Source: Lacihabitans sp. CS3-21 (GTDB lineage: Bacteria; Bacteroidota; Bacteroidia; Cytophagales; Spirosomataceae). Taken from it: a DNA stretch of 64,000 nt. Shown here piece after piece: positions 51,048 through 59,475 of this stretch. The stretch lies in NCBI RefSeq assembly GCF_024343675.1, contig NZ_RJUD01000019.1:1-64000 (forward strand), read 5' to 3'. The notes below the pieces were generated by a model. The model was not told the DNA's origin. It ran no database searches and saw nothing but the letters and a program-made list of their open reading frames with translations. How positions within the stretch are numbered: position 1 is the stretch's first letter; every line of letters starts with the position of its first letter. The position numbers and the translations under genes are program-made.

Positions 51048-51965
51048 ATGAAAAAAATACTATTTGTTCTAATTTCAATTTCAATTATCTCCTGCAATTC
51101 TTCCAAAAAATCAGACGAAAAAAAGATTAAAATAGGAGCCACCATGCTCAGTATGCAAAACGAATTCATCGTGAATATTGCAGATGAAATGCAAAAGAAA
51201 GCTGATGAATTAGGAGCGGAATTGATAATTGTAGATGCCGAACGCTCTCCTTTAAAGCAAATCGAGCAAGTTGAAAGTTTTATTGCTCAAAAAGTAGATG
51301 TGATTATCATGAATCCCATAGAATTTGAGGCCAGTTCACCTGCAGTGACCAAAGCTTTGGCCGCCAAAATTCCGATTATCAATGTCAATTCTGCCACCAG
51401 TGCTACGCCAACTGCTTTTGTGGGTTCAAATGATGTAGAATCAGCAAGAATTGCCATGAAGTATATTGCGGACAAATTGGGCGGTAAGGGAAATATGGTG
51501 ATGATACATGGTTTGATGGGACAAGCTGCACAACTCCAAAGAGAGGAAGGAGCAAAGGAAGTTTTGAAGCAATATCCAGGTATCAAGATGCTTGCACAGC
51601 AAACAGGTGAATGGGACAGAGCCAAAAGTATGGATTTGATGCAAAACTGGATTCAGTCTTATGGCGACAAAATAAATGCTGTTTTTGCCCACAATGATGA
51701 AATGGGATTAGGTGCAGTAAAAGCTCTGCAAGCCGCTGGGTTAAAAGACAAAGTATGGGTAATAAGTGTGGATGCTATCAAAGATGCACTTCAATCAGTG
51801 CAAAAAGGAGAACTAAATGCCACGGTATTCCAAAACGCCAATCAGCAAGGAGCTGGAGCCATAGAAACCGCCATAAAAATTGCTAAGAAACAACCTTTCG
51901 AAAAAGAAGTTTTGATTCCTTTTGAATTGGTGACTAAGGAAAATGTTGGGGGGTATTTGAAGTGA
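51048..51965 (+). CDS. Sugar-binding lipoprotein of the ABC importer (RbsB type)
   Basis: 305 residues from the ATG at 51048; an in-frame ATG at 51039 would add three residues before the signal peptide and is less likely. Lipobox ISIISCNSS gives the lipidated cysteine. The mature part is a type I periplasmic binding fold: IKIGATMLSMQNEFI, VESFIAQKVDVIIMNP, NVNSATSATPTAFVGSND, AVFAHNDEMGLGAVKAL. It brings a monosaccharide to the RbsA/RbsC-like transporter. Transcribed after a 154-nt spacer with its own likely promoter. Confidence 0.9.
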   Translation: MKKILFVLISISIISCNSSKKSDEKKIKIGATMLSMQNEFIVNIADEMQKKADELGAELIIVDAERSPLKQIEQVESFIAQKVDVIIMNPIEFEASSPAVTKALAAKIPIINVNSATSATPTAFVGSNDVESARIAMKYIADKLGGKGNMVMIHGLMGQAAQLQREEGAKEVLKQYPGIKMLAQQTGEWDRAKSMDLMQNWIQSYGDKINAVFAHNDEMGLGAVKALQAAGLKDKVWVISVDAIKDALQSVQKGELNATVFQNANQQGAGAIETAIKIAKKQPFEKEVLIPFELVTKENVGGYLK

Positions 51966-51980
51966 TTATATTGGATGATA

Positions 51981-52096
51981 GAACATGGTTTTTTTGAATT
52001 TGACAAAGATCTTTATGGTTTTTATTGTTAGTCATTGGAAATAGTTATCAAGAAGTATAATTATACCCGTTTGCAATCTGAGTTAATCCGTGTGCA
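51981..52096 (+). repeat. Miniature element with inverted ends, copy 2
   Basis: Left end GAACATGGTTTTTTTGAATT matches copy 1; right part GCAATCTGAGTTAATCCGTG resembles the dispersed repeat family. About 116 nt, non-coding, 16 nt after the binding-protein gene. Confidence 0.5.
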
Positions 52097-52109
52097 AACA
52101 AGCAAAAGG

Positions 52110-52142
52110 AAAAAACCTCTTCCCGGTAATGAAAAGAGGCTT
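52110..52142 (-). terminator. Terminator of the large conserved gene
   Basis: CCTCTT (52116-52121) pairs with AAGAGG on the other side of a loop; six T follow on the minus strand. Lies 26 nt after the stop at 52168. Confidence 0.8.
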
Positions 52143-52167
52143 GGAGGTGCATGGTGAATAGAATATT

Positions 52168-53964
52168 TTAAACCAATTCTGGTTCTCTGATGGTAATTTC
52201 AAACAATTCTTCTTCAATTTCGGCTAAATCGTTCTTCATTTTTGCAATGAAAGATACCGTCTCAGTTTTCATGCTTTCAGCCAATTCTTTGTAATAATTT
52301 ATACCTTCAAAAAGATTGTTTTTAAAAGTCTCCACATACTTATTTTGTTGATCTATTGTCTCAGTAGTAAACTTCTTAATTTGATTCTTTAGGTATTTTA
52401 CATTCAATTCTAGTTCGTTTACAAACATGTGAGGGCGTTCTAAACTATTCAAAAGATTTTCCCTTCCGTAGATATGCCCAATCATGCTTTTCATCGAAAA
52501 TATACCTGAAAAATAGGCTAAATTTGGTCCAGGGCATATCGAAACAGCCGTAAGTTTGCGGTCAGGTTGAATACCGTTGGCCATTAAAGCCGAAGCAGCC
52601 AAACCTTCACACAGACATTCTTTTACTTTCAGTGTTTCTTCACCTTTTTTTATGACTGATTCAGGCGTTTCAGGTTGTTTCATTTGCAACTCTTTCAAGT
52701 TTTGATATTCTCTAGAAGCTGTACAGATCGGGATTTTAGTAAACTCGGTATCAAACTGCAAAAACTTCTTGTAACAAGGCGAGCCTGGACGGTTTTTGTC
52801 CATTCTTGTCTGAATCAACAATTCTGAAGAAGTATTTTTTACATTGTTAAATGGAACACCTAACGGCGAAGCATCACTTAGGTAGTAGTCTTCTTTTTTT
52901 GCATTTACCAATAGGTCAAGCGATTCGTTGTCAATGCTGACTACTTCAGGAACCATCAAAAATGGACTTCCCCAACCTACACTATCTACTTGGTAATGTT
53001 CCAAAAGGAAATTGTGTTCATTGGCTGTCCCTACACCACCTTGAACGGTAATTTTCAGTGTAGGATTGATATTCTCCAATCCCATTTCTGTCCAAGTTTT
53101 TTCGCAAATTTGCTTTAGTTCGGCTATTAGTTCTTGTTTTTTGTCTTTAAACTCTTCCATGATTGGGCCCAACAATGTTCCACCTGAGGCAAAAGCGTGT
53201 CCACCACAATTCAAGCCTGACTCAATTCTAAATTCGGACACCCAAAGACCTTTTTTTGCCAAAAATTTACCTTGGATCAGTGCAGAGCGATAGTCGCTCA
53301 CTTTTAATATAATCTGTTTTTTGAAATGGCTATTTTCGTCTGGGAAAAAATCGGGGAATGAGGTACAATAACTAAACAAGCGTGGGTTCATTCCTGCAGA
53401 AAAAACAATTCCTGAATTTAAATCAGAAAGAGCAAATCCACGCAATGCAGCCATGGCATCGCAGTATTCTGGGGCCAATTGTTCACCATTTTTATCATAA
53501 TTAAACTTGTCAAGTTTGGTCATTATGTTCACATCAATTGAACCTTTGACCATTTTGGCTTTTAACTCAGACTCAAGTTTCGGTTTTTCAGAGTCCTTGG
53601 CATCCAACATCTCAAAATATAATATTTTCAAGTCGGCATGGTCAGGTAATAGCTCAAAGTATTGTGTTAGCTCAGTTTCGTCCTCAAATTTTTGACTTTT
53701 TAAACGCTCAAAATTGGCATCAACCACTTGCTTGATTACATTCAAATAGGAAGTAATCCTTTTAGCTCTGTAGTCTTCGTCTTTAAGCGTGATTTCTTGA
53801 TACGGCATTTGCTCGCTTTCGTAGTACATCTTTCTCATTTTTTCGATGAGGTTGTCTTCTACGATAGAAATTACAGAAGAAATGCCATAATGAGCGATTT
53901 TGGCTGGGGTTTCAACAGTATAGCCCAAACCCATAACAGGTACATGAAATGAATGTGCTGTCAT
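52168..53964 (-). CDS. Large conserved protein of unknown function, TIM-barrel-like
   Basis: 598 residues, no signal peptide. Blocks that look like a flavin- or phosphate-binding TIM barrel: EFRIESGLNCGGHAFASGG (about 247-265), KITVQGGVGTANEHNFLLEH and VGWGSPFLMVPEVV. A later region has KECLCEGLAASALMANG and VSICPGPNLAYFSG, with a few cysteines that could bind a metal. The last 120 residues are charged and helical. Family resemblance to nitronate monooxygenase-type barrels is only a guess. Transcribed alone with a strong terminator. Confidence 0.75.
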   Translation of the reverse strand: MTAHSFHVPVMGLGYTVETPAKIAHYGISSVISIVEDNLIEKMRKMYYESEQMPYQEITLKDEDYRAKRITSYLNVIKQVVDANFERLKSQKFEDETELTQYFELLPDHADLKILYFEMLDAKDSEKPKLESELKAKMVKGSIDVNIMTKLDKFNYDKNGEQLAPEYCDAMAALRGFALSDLNSGIVFSAGMNPRLFSYCTSFPDFFPDENSHFKKQIILKVSDYRSALIQGKFLAKKGLWVSEFRIESGLNCGGHAFASGGTLLGPIMEEFKDKKQELIAELKQICEKTWTEMGLENINPTLKITVQGGVGTANEHNFLLEHYQVDSVGWGSPFLMVPEVVSIDNESLDLLVNAKKEDYYLSDASPLGVPFNNVKNTSSELLIQTRMDKNRPGSPCYKKFLQFDTEFTKIPICTASREYQNLKELQMKQPETPESVIKKGEETLKVKECLCEGLAASALMANGIQPDRKLTAVSICPGPNLAYFSGIFSMKSMIGHIYGRENLLNSLERPHMFVNELELNVKYLKNQIKKFTTETIDQQNKYVETFKNNLFEGINYYKELAESMKTETVSFIAKMKNDLAEIEEELFEITIREPELV

Positions 53965-54197
53965 AATTGTAGTTTTTTAAGATTATGCCCAGCCGCAAAG
54001 ACTTGCGAGTCCAAGGCATATTAACTGAAAAGGAATTTTTTTTTGGTTATCAATCAACAATTTGGCTGGCTCTGATGTGTATTTACACTTCACCAGTTTC
54101 TGTCGTAAAAGTATATTTCCTGTATTTCCTAAAAAATGACTTATGATAGGTTATGGATTATTTTAAGAAGCTTTTTCGATTTTGAGTAATTTATTTT
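53965..54197. other. Intergenic region upstream of the large conserved gene
   Basis: No gene. Contains the leader of the 598-residue protein, including ATAATCTTAAAAAAC on the minus strand 11-25 nt before its ATG, which resembles the TCAACCTTAAA leader motif of the sugar genes. No clear TAnnTTTG box was found. Confidence 0.4.
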
Positions 54198-54232
54198 AAA
54201 AAAAAACACCCTCAAGCAATGCTTGAAGGTGT
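54198..54232 (-). terminator. Terminator of the truncated hemoglobin gene
   Basis: ACACC-CTCAAGC and GCTTGA-AGGTGT form a long stem around a short loop, followed by nine T on the minus strand. Confidence 0.85.
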
Positions 54233-54257
54233 TCACTTAACTATTTCCCTATCTAAA

Positions 54258-54734
54258 TTATTTCCCTACAATTGAAGGTTTTAAGCTACCGATTACCGTT
54301 AATAATTCGTTTTTCTCAGTAGCTGGCACGCTGAATTTGTCCAATGCTCCTGAAAGATTGCCTGCCAATGAGTTAAACTCAACTTCTGTTATCATCATAC
54401 CTTTGTGGGCCGTAACCATGTCTTTGCCCATGTATTTTTGTGGCCCACCTGATGCCTCACCAATTTGGTCTATAAGGTTTTGTCTCAAAGCAATTAACTT
54501 TGGCGAGGCAGCTCCTTTTTGTCCAACTTCTGTCAACAATGGTTGGAACGTCCGCACCATGTCAGGATTCGCAGCCACTCTACCAATAAACTCGTCTACC
54601 ACGGCCGAAATGGCATTCACACCGCCCAATCGCTCATACAGTGTTGGGGTAGCCACCATCTCCTCTTCCTCTTTACATGAGGTCATCATCATTCCTAGCA
54701 CCAAGGCTATCACCGAAATTTTTACCAATTTCAT
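54258..54734 (-). CDS. Lipoprotein-type group 1 truncated hemoglobin
   Basis: 158 residues. A lipobox MMMTSC puts a lipidated cysteine at residue 20, then a globin domain beginning LYERLGGVNAISAVVDEFI (32-50) and a proximal heme histidine at His110 (TAHKGMMIT), as in group 1 truncated hemoglobins. Most such proteins are cytoplasmic; the exported lipoprotein form is unusual. Possible roles are NO or O2 chemistry or electron transfer at the envelope (inference), and the nos/NsrR region lies in the same window. It follows a small membrane-anchored protein gene by 18 nt. Confidence 0.85.
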   Translation of the reverse strand: MKLVKISVIALVLGMMMTSCKEEEEMVATPTLYERLGGVNAISAVVDEFIGRVAANPDMVRTFQPLLTEVGQKGAASPKLIALRQNLIDQIGEASGGPQKYMGKDMVTAHKGMMITEVEFNSLAGNLSGALDKFSVPATEKNELLTVIGSLKPSIVGK

Positions 54735-54752
54735 AATTGTTTTGTTTTATGT

Positions 54753-55169
54753 TTAACGAAAATTTAATGCATATTTAATTTTTTGAAAACCCATGATATA
54801 CGCATGTGGCACAGGACATTCTGCCGCTGGAGGACCATCAATTGTAAAATCCGCTTTTTCGAAGTCAATGTTCTCTTTAACCAACCAGGCTTTAACATCA
54901 TTTTCAGATATTTCATTTGGGTGAAAGACAACAGTCAATATCTGGCTTTGTGTGTTACCAGCTACTGCAGAAATACCATGGACTTTTTCTAACTTGTTAT
55001 TGATTTTCTCCAAATCTTGCTCAGTAGCTGTTTTTTTGAGTTGATAAATACTCAGCTGTGCGTCTTTGGCATAGGCATGTAGCGGTTTTGGTTGCCAATT
55101 GGCGTAAACCAGCAGGCCTAGAAAAATAGCGGCGAAACTGTAAAGTGTAATTTTTATTCCTTTTTTCAT
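54753..55169 (-). CDS. Membrane-anchored protein with HMA-like fold
   Basis: 138 residues. Signal/anchor helix about 7-23, then about residues 30-110 with alternating strand and helix pattern reminiscent of heavy-metal-associated domains (ILTVVFHPNEISENDVKAWL), but without the CxxC motif. A C-terminal AAECPVPHAYIMG contains Cys, His and Met. Co-transcribed with the truncated hemoglobin. Function unknown. Confidence 0.6.
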   Translation of the reverse strand: MKKGIKITLYSFAAIFLGLLVYANWQPKPLHAYAKDAQLSIYQLKKTATEQDLEKINNKLEKVHGISAVAGNTQSQILTVVFHPNEISENDVKAWLVKENIDFEKADFTIDGPPAAECPVPHAYIMGFQKIKYALNFR

Positions 55170-55382
55170 TTTATTAGTAGAAATTTGATTCAGTTACGGA
55201 TTTAATAAATTTTTAGATTGAATTTTTTGAAATAATATTTTGTCTAAACAGTATACTATTGTTTCCAAAGGGATTTTTGTTTTCTTAATTGCCTTGTTTA
55301 CTCAATAAATATTTTGAGTTTTATCTTGCACCTGATAGTAAATATTTTGACCTTTGCAGTCTAAAAAAAACGTGCAAAATTT

Positions 55383-55390
55383 TAGGTTTG
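55383..55390 (+). promoter_or_regulatory. Candidate -7 box of purF
   Basis: TAGGTTTG matches TAnnTTTG, 19 nt before the ATG at 55409. It lies within the upstream-extended open frame, which supports the shorter start. Confidence 0.5.
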
Positions 55391-55408
55391 CACACCTCCA
55401 AAAATATT

Positions 55409-57301
55409 ATGAGCGACGCTATCAAACATGAATGCGGCATTGCCCTCATTCGGCTCCGAAAACCTCTCGAATATTACATCGAGAAATATGGCACACCTCT
55501 CTATGCAGTCAATAGGCTGTATGTTTTGATGGAAAAACAGACCAACCGCGGTCAAGACGGTGCAGGTGTGGCCAATGTCAAAATAGAAGTTCCTCCAGGT
55601 AGCCGCTACATCAGCCGTTACCGTTCAGTTGAAAACCGTCCAGTGGTGGATATTTTCAAAAAAATCAACGACAAGTATCTCGAAGTTCAGAAAAGCAACC
55701 CCGACAAAATGAAGGATGCCGCTTGGCTGCAAAAGAACATTGCTTTTTCAGGAGAAGTGTTTTTGGGGCATTTGAGATATGGAACACACGGTCGCAACGA
55801 AATTGAAAATTGCCACCCTATGCTCCGCCAAAGTAACTGGCGAAGCCGCAACTTGGTGTGTGCCGGTAACTTCAACATGACCAATGCCGATGAGTTGTTT
55901 AGGAAACTCGTTCATTTGGGTCAACATCCCAAAGATCAAGGAGATACGATAACGGTTTTGGAAAAAATCGGACATTTTTTGGATGAAGAAAATCAAAGAG
56001 TTTTTGAGCGTTTTAAAGGAATATACGAAAACCCTGCTCTCAGCGACATCATAGAAGATAACATGGACATGCAACGCGTATTGCACCGTTCGTGTCGTGA
56101 TTTTGATGGTGGATATGCCATGGCAGGTATCACAGGTTTTGGAGCTTCATTTGTCGTGAGAGACCCAGCAGGTATTCGCCCAGCCTATTATTGGTACGAT
56201 GATGAAGTAATTGTTGTTGCATCAGAAAGAGTAGCGATCAAAGCGGCTTTTGGAGCAAAATATGATCAAATAGTAGAGATTTCTCCTGGAAGTGCCCTCA
56301 TCATAGATAAATACGGCGAGTTTGGGGAGTTTAATATTTTGCCTAAGGTAGAAAGAAAGGCTTGTAGTTTTGAAAGGATTTATTTCTCCAGAGGTTCTGA
56401 TCCAGATATTTATCAGGAAAGAAAAACACTGGGGCGTTTGTTGATTCCTCAGATATTGAAAGAAATAGATTATGATTTAGAAAATACAGTATTCTCTTAT
56501 ATCCCAAACACTGCTGAGCCTGCTTTTTATGGCATGGTAGAAGGCATTGAAGATCATTTGGCCGAATGGCGTAAGGAAAGGATAAAGTCTGGCAAACTGA
56601 ATGACGAGGAGTTGGACAAAATCCTCAACTTCAAGCCAAGATTTGAAAAATTGGTATCGAAAGATGTGAAGCTCCGTACCTTCATCACCAATGATGACGA
56701 CCGCTCTGAAATGGTATCGCATGTGTATGAAATGACCCACGGTGTTATACGCAAAAAAGTAGATACTTTGGTAATCATTGACGACTCTATAGTAAGAGGA
56801 ACTACTTTAGAGAAGAGCATTTTGAAGCTTTTGGATAAACTGGGTCCTAAAAAAATTGTAATTGTTTCTTCAGCCCCACAAATTCGTTACCCAGACTGTT
56901 ACGGTATAGATATGTCGAAAGTCAAGGAGTTTGTGGCGTTTAGAGCAATGTTGGCATTGCTCAAAGAGCGTGGCATTGAGTACAAAAAAGAAGAAGTGTA
57001 TAATGCTTGTCTTGAATTGCAAAAAAATGGACAGTTGCACAAAGAAAATCTTGTAAAATCATTGTTTGAGCCATTTTCTGATGAAGATATTTCTTGCAAA
57101 ATTGCTCAAATTATTAGACCAGAGGGCATTTCTGCCGAAGTAGCGGTGGTTTATCAAACGGTAGAAAATCTTAGCAAAGCTTGTCCTAACCATTTGGGCA
57201 ATTGGTATTTCACGGGCGATTATCCTACTCCTGGAGGAAATAAAGTAGTAAATAAAGCCTTTATCAATTTTATGGAAGGCAAATTGGTAAGAGCATATTA
57301 A
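55409..57301 (+). CDS. purF: Amidophosphoribosyltransferase (Bacteroidota PurF)
   Basis: 630 residues from the ATG at 55409; an open frame extends upstream to 55289 but that part is AT-rich and covers the promoter. HECGIALIRLRKP gives the class II glutaminase nucleophile Cys9 after a short propeptide, and TNRGQDGAG is the conserved glutaminase loop. The phosphoribosyltransferase half has TLVIIDDSIVRGTTLEKS, the PRPP-binding motif. First committed step of purine synthesis: PRPP plus glutamine to phosphoribosylamine. Long form typical of Bacteroidota. Terminator follows. Confidence 0.95.
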   Translation: MSDAIKHECGIALIRLRKPLEYYIEKYGTPLYAVNRLYVLMEKQTNRGQDGAGVANVKIEVPPGSRYISRYRSVENRPVVDIFKKINDKYLEVQKSNPDKMKDAAWLQKNIAFSGEVFLGHLRYGTHGRNEIENCHPMLRQSNWRSRNLVCAGNFNMTNADELFRKLVHLGQHPKDQGDTITVLEKIGHFLDEENQRVFERFKGIYENPALSDIIEDNMDMQRVLHRSCRDFDGGYAMAGITGFGASFVVRDPAGIRPAYYWYDDEVIVVASERVAIKAAFGAKYDQIVEISPGSALIIDKYGEFGEFNILPKVERKACSFERIYFSRGSDPDIYQERKTLGRLLIPQILKEIDYDLENTVFSYIPNTAEPAFYGMVEGIEDHLAEWRKERIKSGKLNDEELDKILNFKPRFEKLVSKDVKLRTFITNDDDRSEMVSHVYEMTHGVIRKKVDTLVIIDDSIVRGTTLEKSILKLLDKLGPKKIVIVSSAPQIRYPDCYGIDMSKVKEFVAFRAMLALLKERGIEYKKEEVYNACLELQKNGQLHKENLVKSLFEPFSDEDISCKIAQIIRPEGISAEVAVVYQTVENLSKACPNHLGNWYFTGDYPTPGGNKVVNKAFINFMEGKLVRAY

Positions 57302-57304
57302 AAA

Positions 57305-57330
57305 CAAAAACCTCCCTTAGGAGGTTTTTG
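57305..57330. terminator. Bidirectional terminator after purF
   Basis: CAAAAACCTCC (57305-57315) and GGAGGTTTTTG (57320-57330) form a stem with T runs on both strands, serving purF and the convergent small gene. Confidence 0.85.
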
Positions 57331-57359
57331 CTGTATTAACTTGAGTATTCTAAGAATGA

Positions 57360-57515
57360 TTACGCAGGCAAAAGTTCGTTTTTAGGCTTTTTGCCCTTTG
57401 GTACAGCATAAATGTTGGCTGTGAGCTCTTTTAAACCAATTAACCTCAGGCAATCTTTTATACCGAGTGAAGTTTGATTTTTGGTGTTTTCAAATATGTT
57501 GGTGATTTGTTCCAT
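57360..57515 (-). CDS. Small hypothetical protein
   Basis: 51 residues from the ATG at 57515 (an upstream in-frame ATG at 57572 adds an AT-rich, implausible extension). Sequence begins MEQITNIFENTKNQT and ends KGKKPKNELLPA, helical then basic, no signal peptide. No family recognised. Convergent with purF and sharing its terminator. Confidence 0.5.
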   Translation of the reverse strand: MEQITNIFENTKNQTSLGIKDCLRLIGLKELTANIYAVPKGKKPKNELLPA

Positions 57516-57650
57516 GATGCTATAGTTTGTCAAATTTAAATTCAAAATTAAGTAGTAAGCGAAAATTCGCAAAACAAATTTTAGTTTTTTATTCTAAGGT
57601 ATTCGCTTGTTTTGAGACAATAAAATAAATCATTTTAAATAACATAAAAT

Positions 57651-58382
57651 ATGACAAAATTCAGTTTTCTAAAAAAAATCTCTTTGGCCATATTCTTATT
57701 GGCTTGCATGACCGACCTGCGGGCACAAGACGTAGAATCGCTAAAATCTAAAGTTTTGGAGGCTATGGGAGGTCAAAAAAACTACGATAAGACCCGATAC
57801 ATTCATTGGACTTTTTTTGGAAACCAGTCATTGACTTGGGACAAACACAAAAGCCGTGTAAGAATAGACTTTTTGAAAGAGAATTCCGTATATATTCTCA
57901 ATATCAACCACAAGACGGGTAAAATTTGGAAAAAAGGGGTTGAGCAAACTCATCCTGATAGTCTGAACAAGTTCTTGGAAGAAGCCAAGAGAATCTGGAT
58001 AAACCACTCTTATTGGCTGGTAATGCCTTGGAAACTCAGTGATCCGGGCGTAAGTTTGAAATATTTGGGTGATGCCAAAACAGCGGATGGAAATGAAGCC
58101 GAATATCTGGAAATGACCTTTAAAGAAGTTGGCGTAACTCCAAATAACAAATATTGGATTTATTTCGACAAGAAATCACACCTGATAACACAGTGGAGTC
58201 ATTTTTCTAATTTTGCCGATGAAAAACCAAGATTTACAATGCCTTGGAAAGATTATAAAATGTATGGCAAACTATTGCTTTCTGGAGATAGAGGAGAAAG
58301 GAAGTTGACGGACATTGCTGTTTATCAAAAACTTGATGAAAGTGTTTTTACAGATTTTAAAAAACCAGAATTAATAAAGTGA
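57651..58382 (+). CDS. Secreted LolA-like protein (DUF6503-like)
   Basis: 243 residues with a signal peptide ending near LRAQD. The mature part is a beta-rich fold of the LolA/outer-membrane-lipoprotein-sorting type (VLEAMGGQKNYDKTRYIHW, KYWIYFDKKSHLITQW). Its stop overlaps the GTG start of hemH by 4 nt (GTGA). Binding of a lipid or hydrophobic ligand is inferred from the fold only; the coupling to ferrochelatase is unexplained. Confidence 0.7.
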   Translation: MTKFSFLKKISLAIFLLACMTDLRAQDVESLKSKVLEAMGGQKNYDKTRYIHWTFFGNQSLTWDKHKSRVRIDFLKENSVYILNINHKTGKIWKKGVEQTHPDSLNKFLEEAKRIWINHSYWLVMPWKLSDPGVSLKYLGDAKTADGNEAEYLEMTFKEVGVTPNNKYWIYFDKKSHLITQWSHFSNFADEKPRFTMPWKDYKMYGKLLLSGDRGERKLTDIAVYQKLDESVFTDFKKPELIK

Positions 58383-59413
58383 GTAAAGAGTTAAAAACAG
58401 GCGTATTGTTGGTAAATTTAGGAACGCCTGATTCACCCAGTGTGCCGGATGTTAGAAAATATTTGAGAGAATTTCTTTGGGACGAGAGAGTGTTGGACAT
58501 CCCTGCTGTGCCTCGTTGGTTGTTGGTTAATGCCATTATAGCTCCGTTTAGATCACCTAAATCGGCCAAAATTTATAGAGAATTGTGGACTGAAAACGGC
58601 TCTCCGCTTAAAATTTATGGCCTAGCTAATGAGCGTGATTTACAAACAAAATTGGGTGACCAATATATTGTAAAATTGGCTATGAGGTATCAGAATCCAT
58701 CCATCCAGTCAAAGTTAGATGAGTTTCAAAAATCAGGGATTAAAGATTTGATTGTTATTCCTTTATTTCCTCATTATGCTTCTGCTTCTACTGGTTCGGT
58801 GTATCAAAAAGTAATGGAGATTGTATCAAAATGGCTGGTGATACCTGAAATAAAAATCGTGAATAATTTTTACGATTATCCAAAATTTATAGCTGGATTT
58901 GCCGCCAATGCCCGCAAACACATGGAGAAGTTTGATTATGAGCATTTTCTGTTTTCTTATCACGGCATACCTGAGCGACAAATAACCAAAGGCGACTGTC
59001 ACAATGTTTGTAAGTTTGGTACTTGTTGTGACAATATCACTGAGAAAAACCAGCATTGCTACCGAGCTCAGTGTTTTGAAACCACCCGACTTTTGGTAAA
59101 AGAATTGGGACTGAAAGAAGGTACTTACACCACTAGTTTTCAGTCGAGGCTGGGCAAAACACCTTGGATTAAGCCATATAGCGATGACGTTATCAAAGAA
59201 TTTGGCAAAAAAGGTATAAAGAGTGTATTGGCTTTTTCTCCTGCTTTTGTATCTGATTGTTTGGAGACTACCATAGAAGTGGGCGACGAATACAAAGAGC
59301 TTTTTGAGGAACACGGTGGCGAAAAATGGGATTTGGTAGAAAGTCTTAACGATTCAGAAAACTGGGTTAATTTGCTAGAAGAATTGGTTTTGGAAAACAG
59401 CCACCAAAAATAA
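58379..59413 (+). CDS. hemH: Ferrochelatase
   Basis: 344 residues, GTG start overlapping the previous stop. LLVNLGTPDSPSV near the start, FSYHGIPERQ with catalytic His195, and FSPAFVSDCLETTIEVGDEY with the conserved glutamate near 300. Inserts ferrous iron into protoporphyrin IX (or coproporphyrin III) as a late step of heme synthesis. A Cys-rich insertion, Cys207, 211, 216, 217, 227 and 232, lies between the catalytic motifs. Heme demand is high here: c-type cytochromes, NosZ partner and hemoglobin are encoded nearby. Confidence 0.93.
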   Translation: MSKELKTGVLLVNLGTPDSPSVPDVRKYLREFLWDERVLDIPAVPRWLLVNAIIAPFRSPKSAKIYRELWTENGSPLKIYGLANERDLQTKLGDQYIVKLAMRYQNPSIQSKLDEFQKSGIKDLIVIPLFPHYASASTGSVYQKVMEIVSKWLVIPEIKIVNNFYDYPKFIAGFAANARKHMEKFDYEHFLFSYHGIPERQITKGDCHNVCKFGTCCDNITEKNQHCYRAQCFETTRLLVKELGLKEGTYTTSFQSRLGKTPWIKPYSDDVIKEFGKKGIKSVLAFSPAFVSDCLETTIEVGDEYKELFEEHGGEKWDLVESLNDSENWVNLLEELVLENSHQK

Positions 59414-59475
59414 ATTTACAGAAAGTTTTGCGAAAGGTATCTTTTTTGCGTTTCCAAAATAAAGAAATAGAAGTT

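Noticed and set aside
40130-52167. Insertion sequence or integrative element carrying the carbohydrate block
   Set aside because: Repeats are present but no transposase, integrase, relaxase or attachment site was found, so mobility is not claimed.
55289-55408. N-terminal extension of purF by 40 codons
   Set aside because: The extension is not protein-like, contains a TAnnTTTG promoter box, and the family starts near MSDAIKHECG with the nucleophile cysteine close to the N-terminus.
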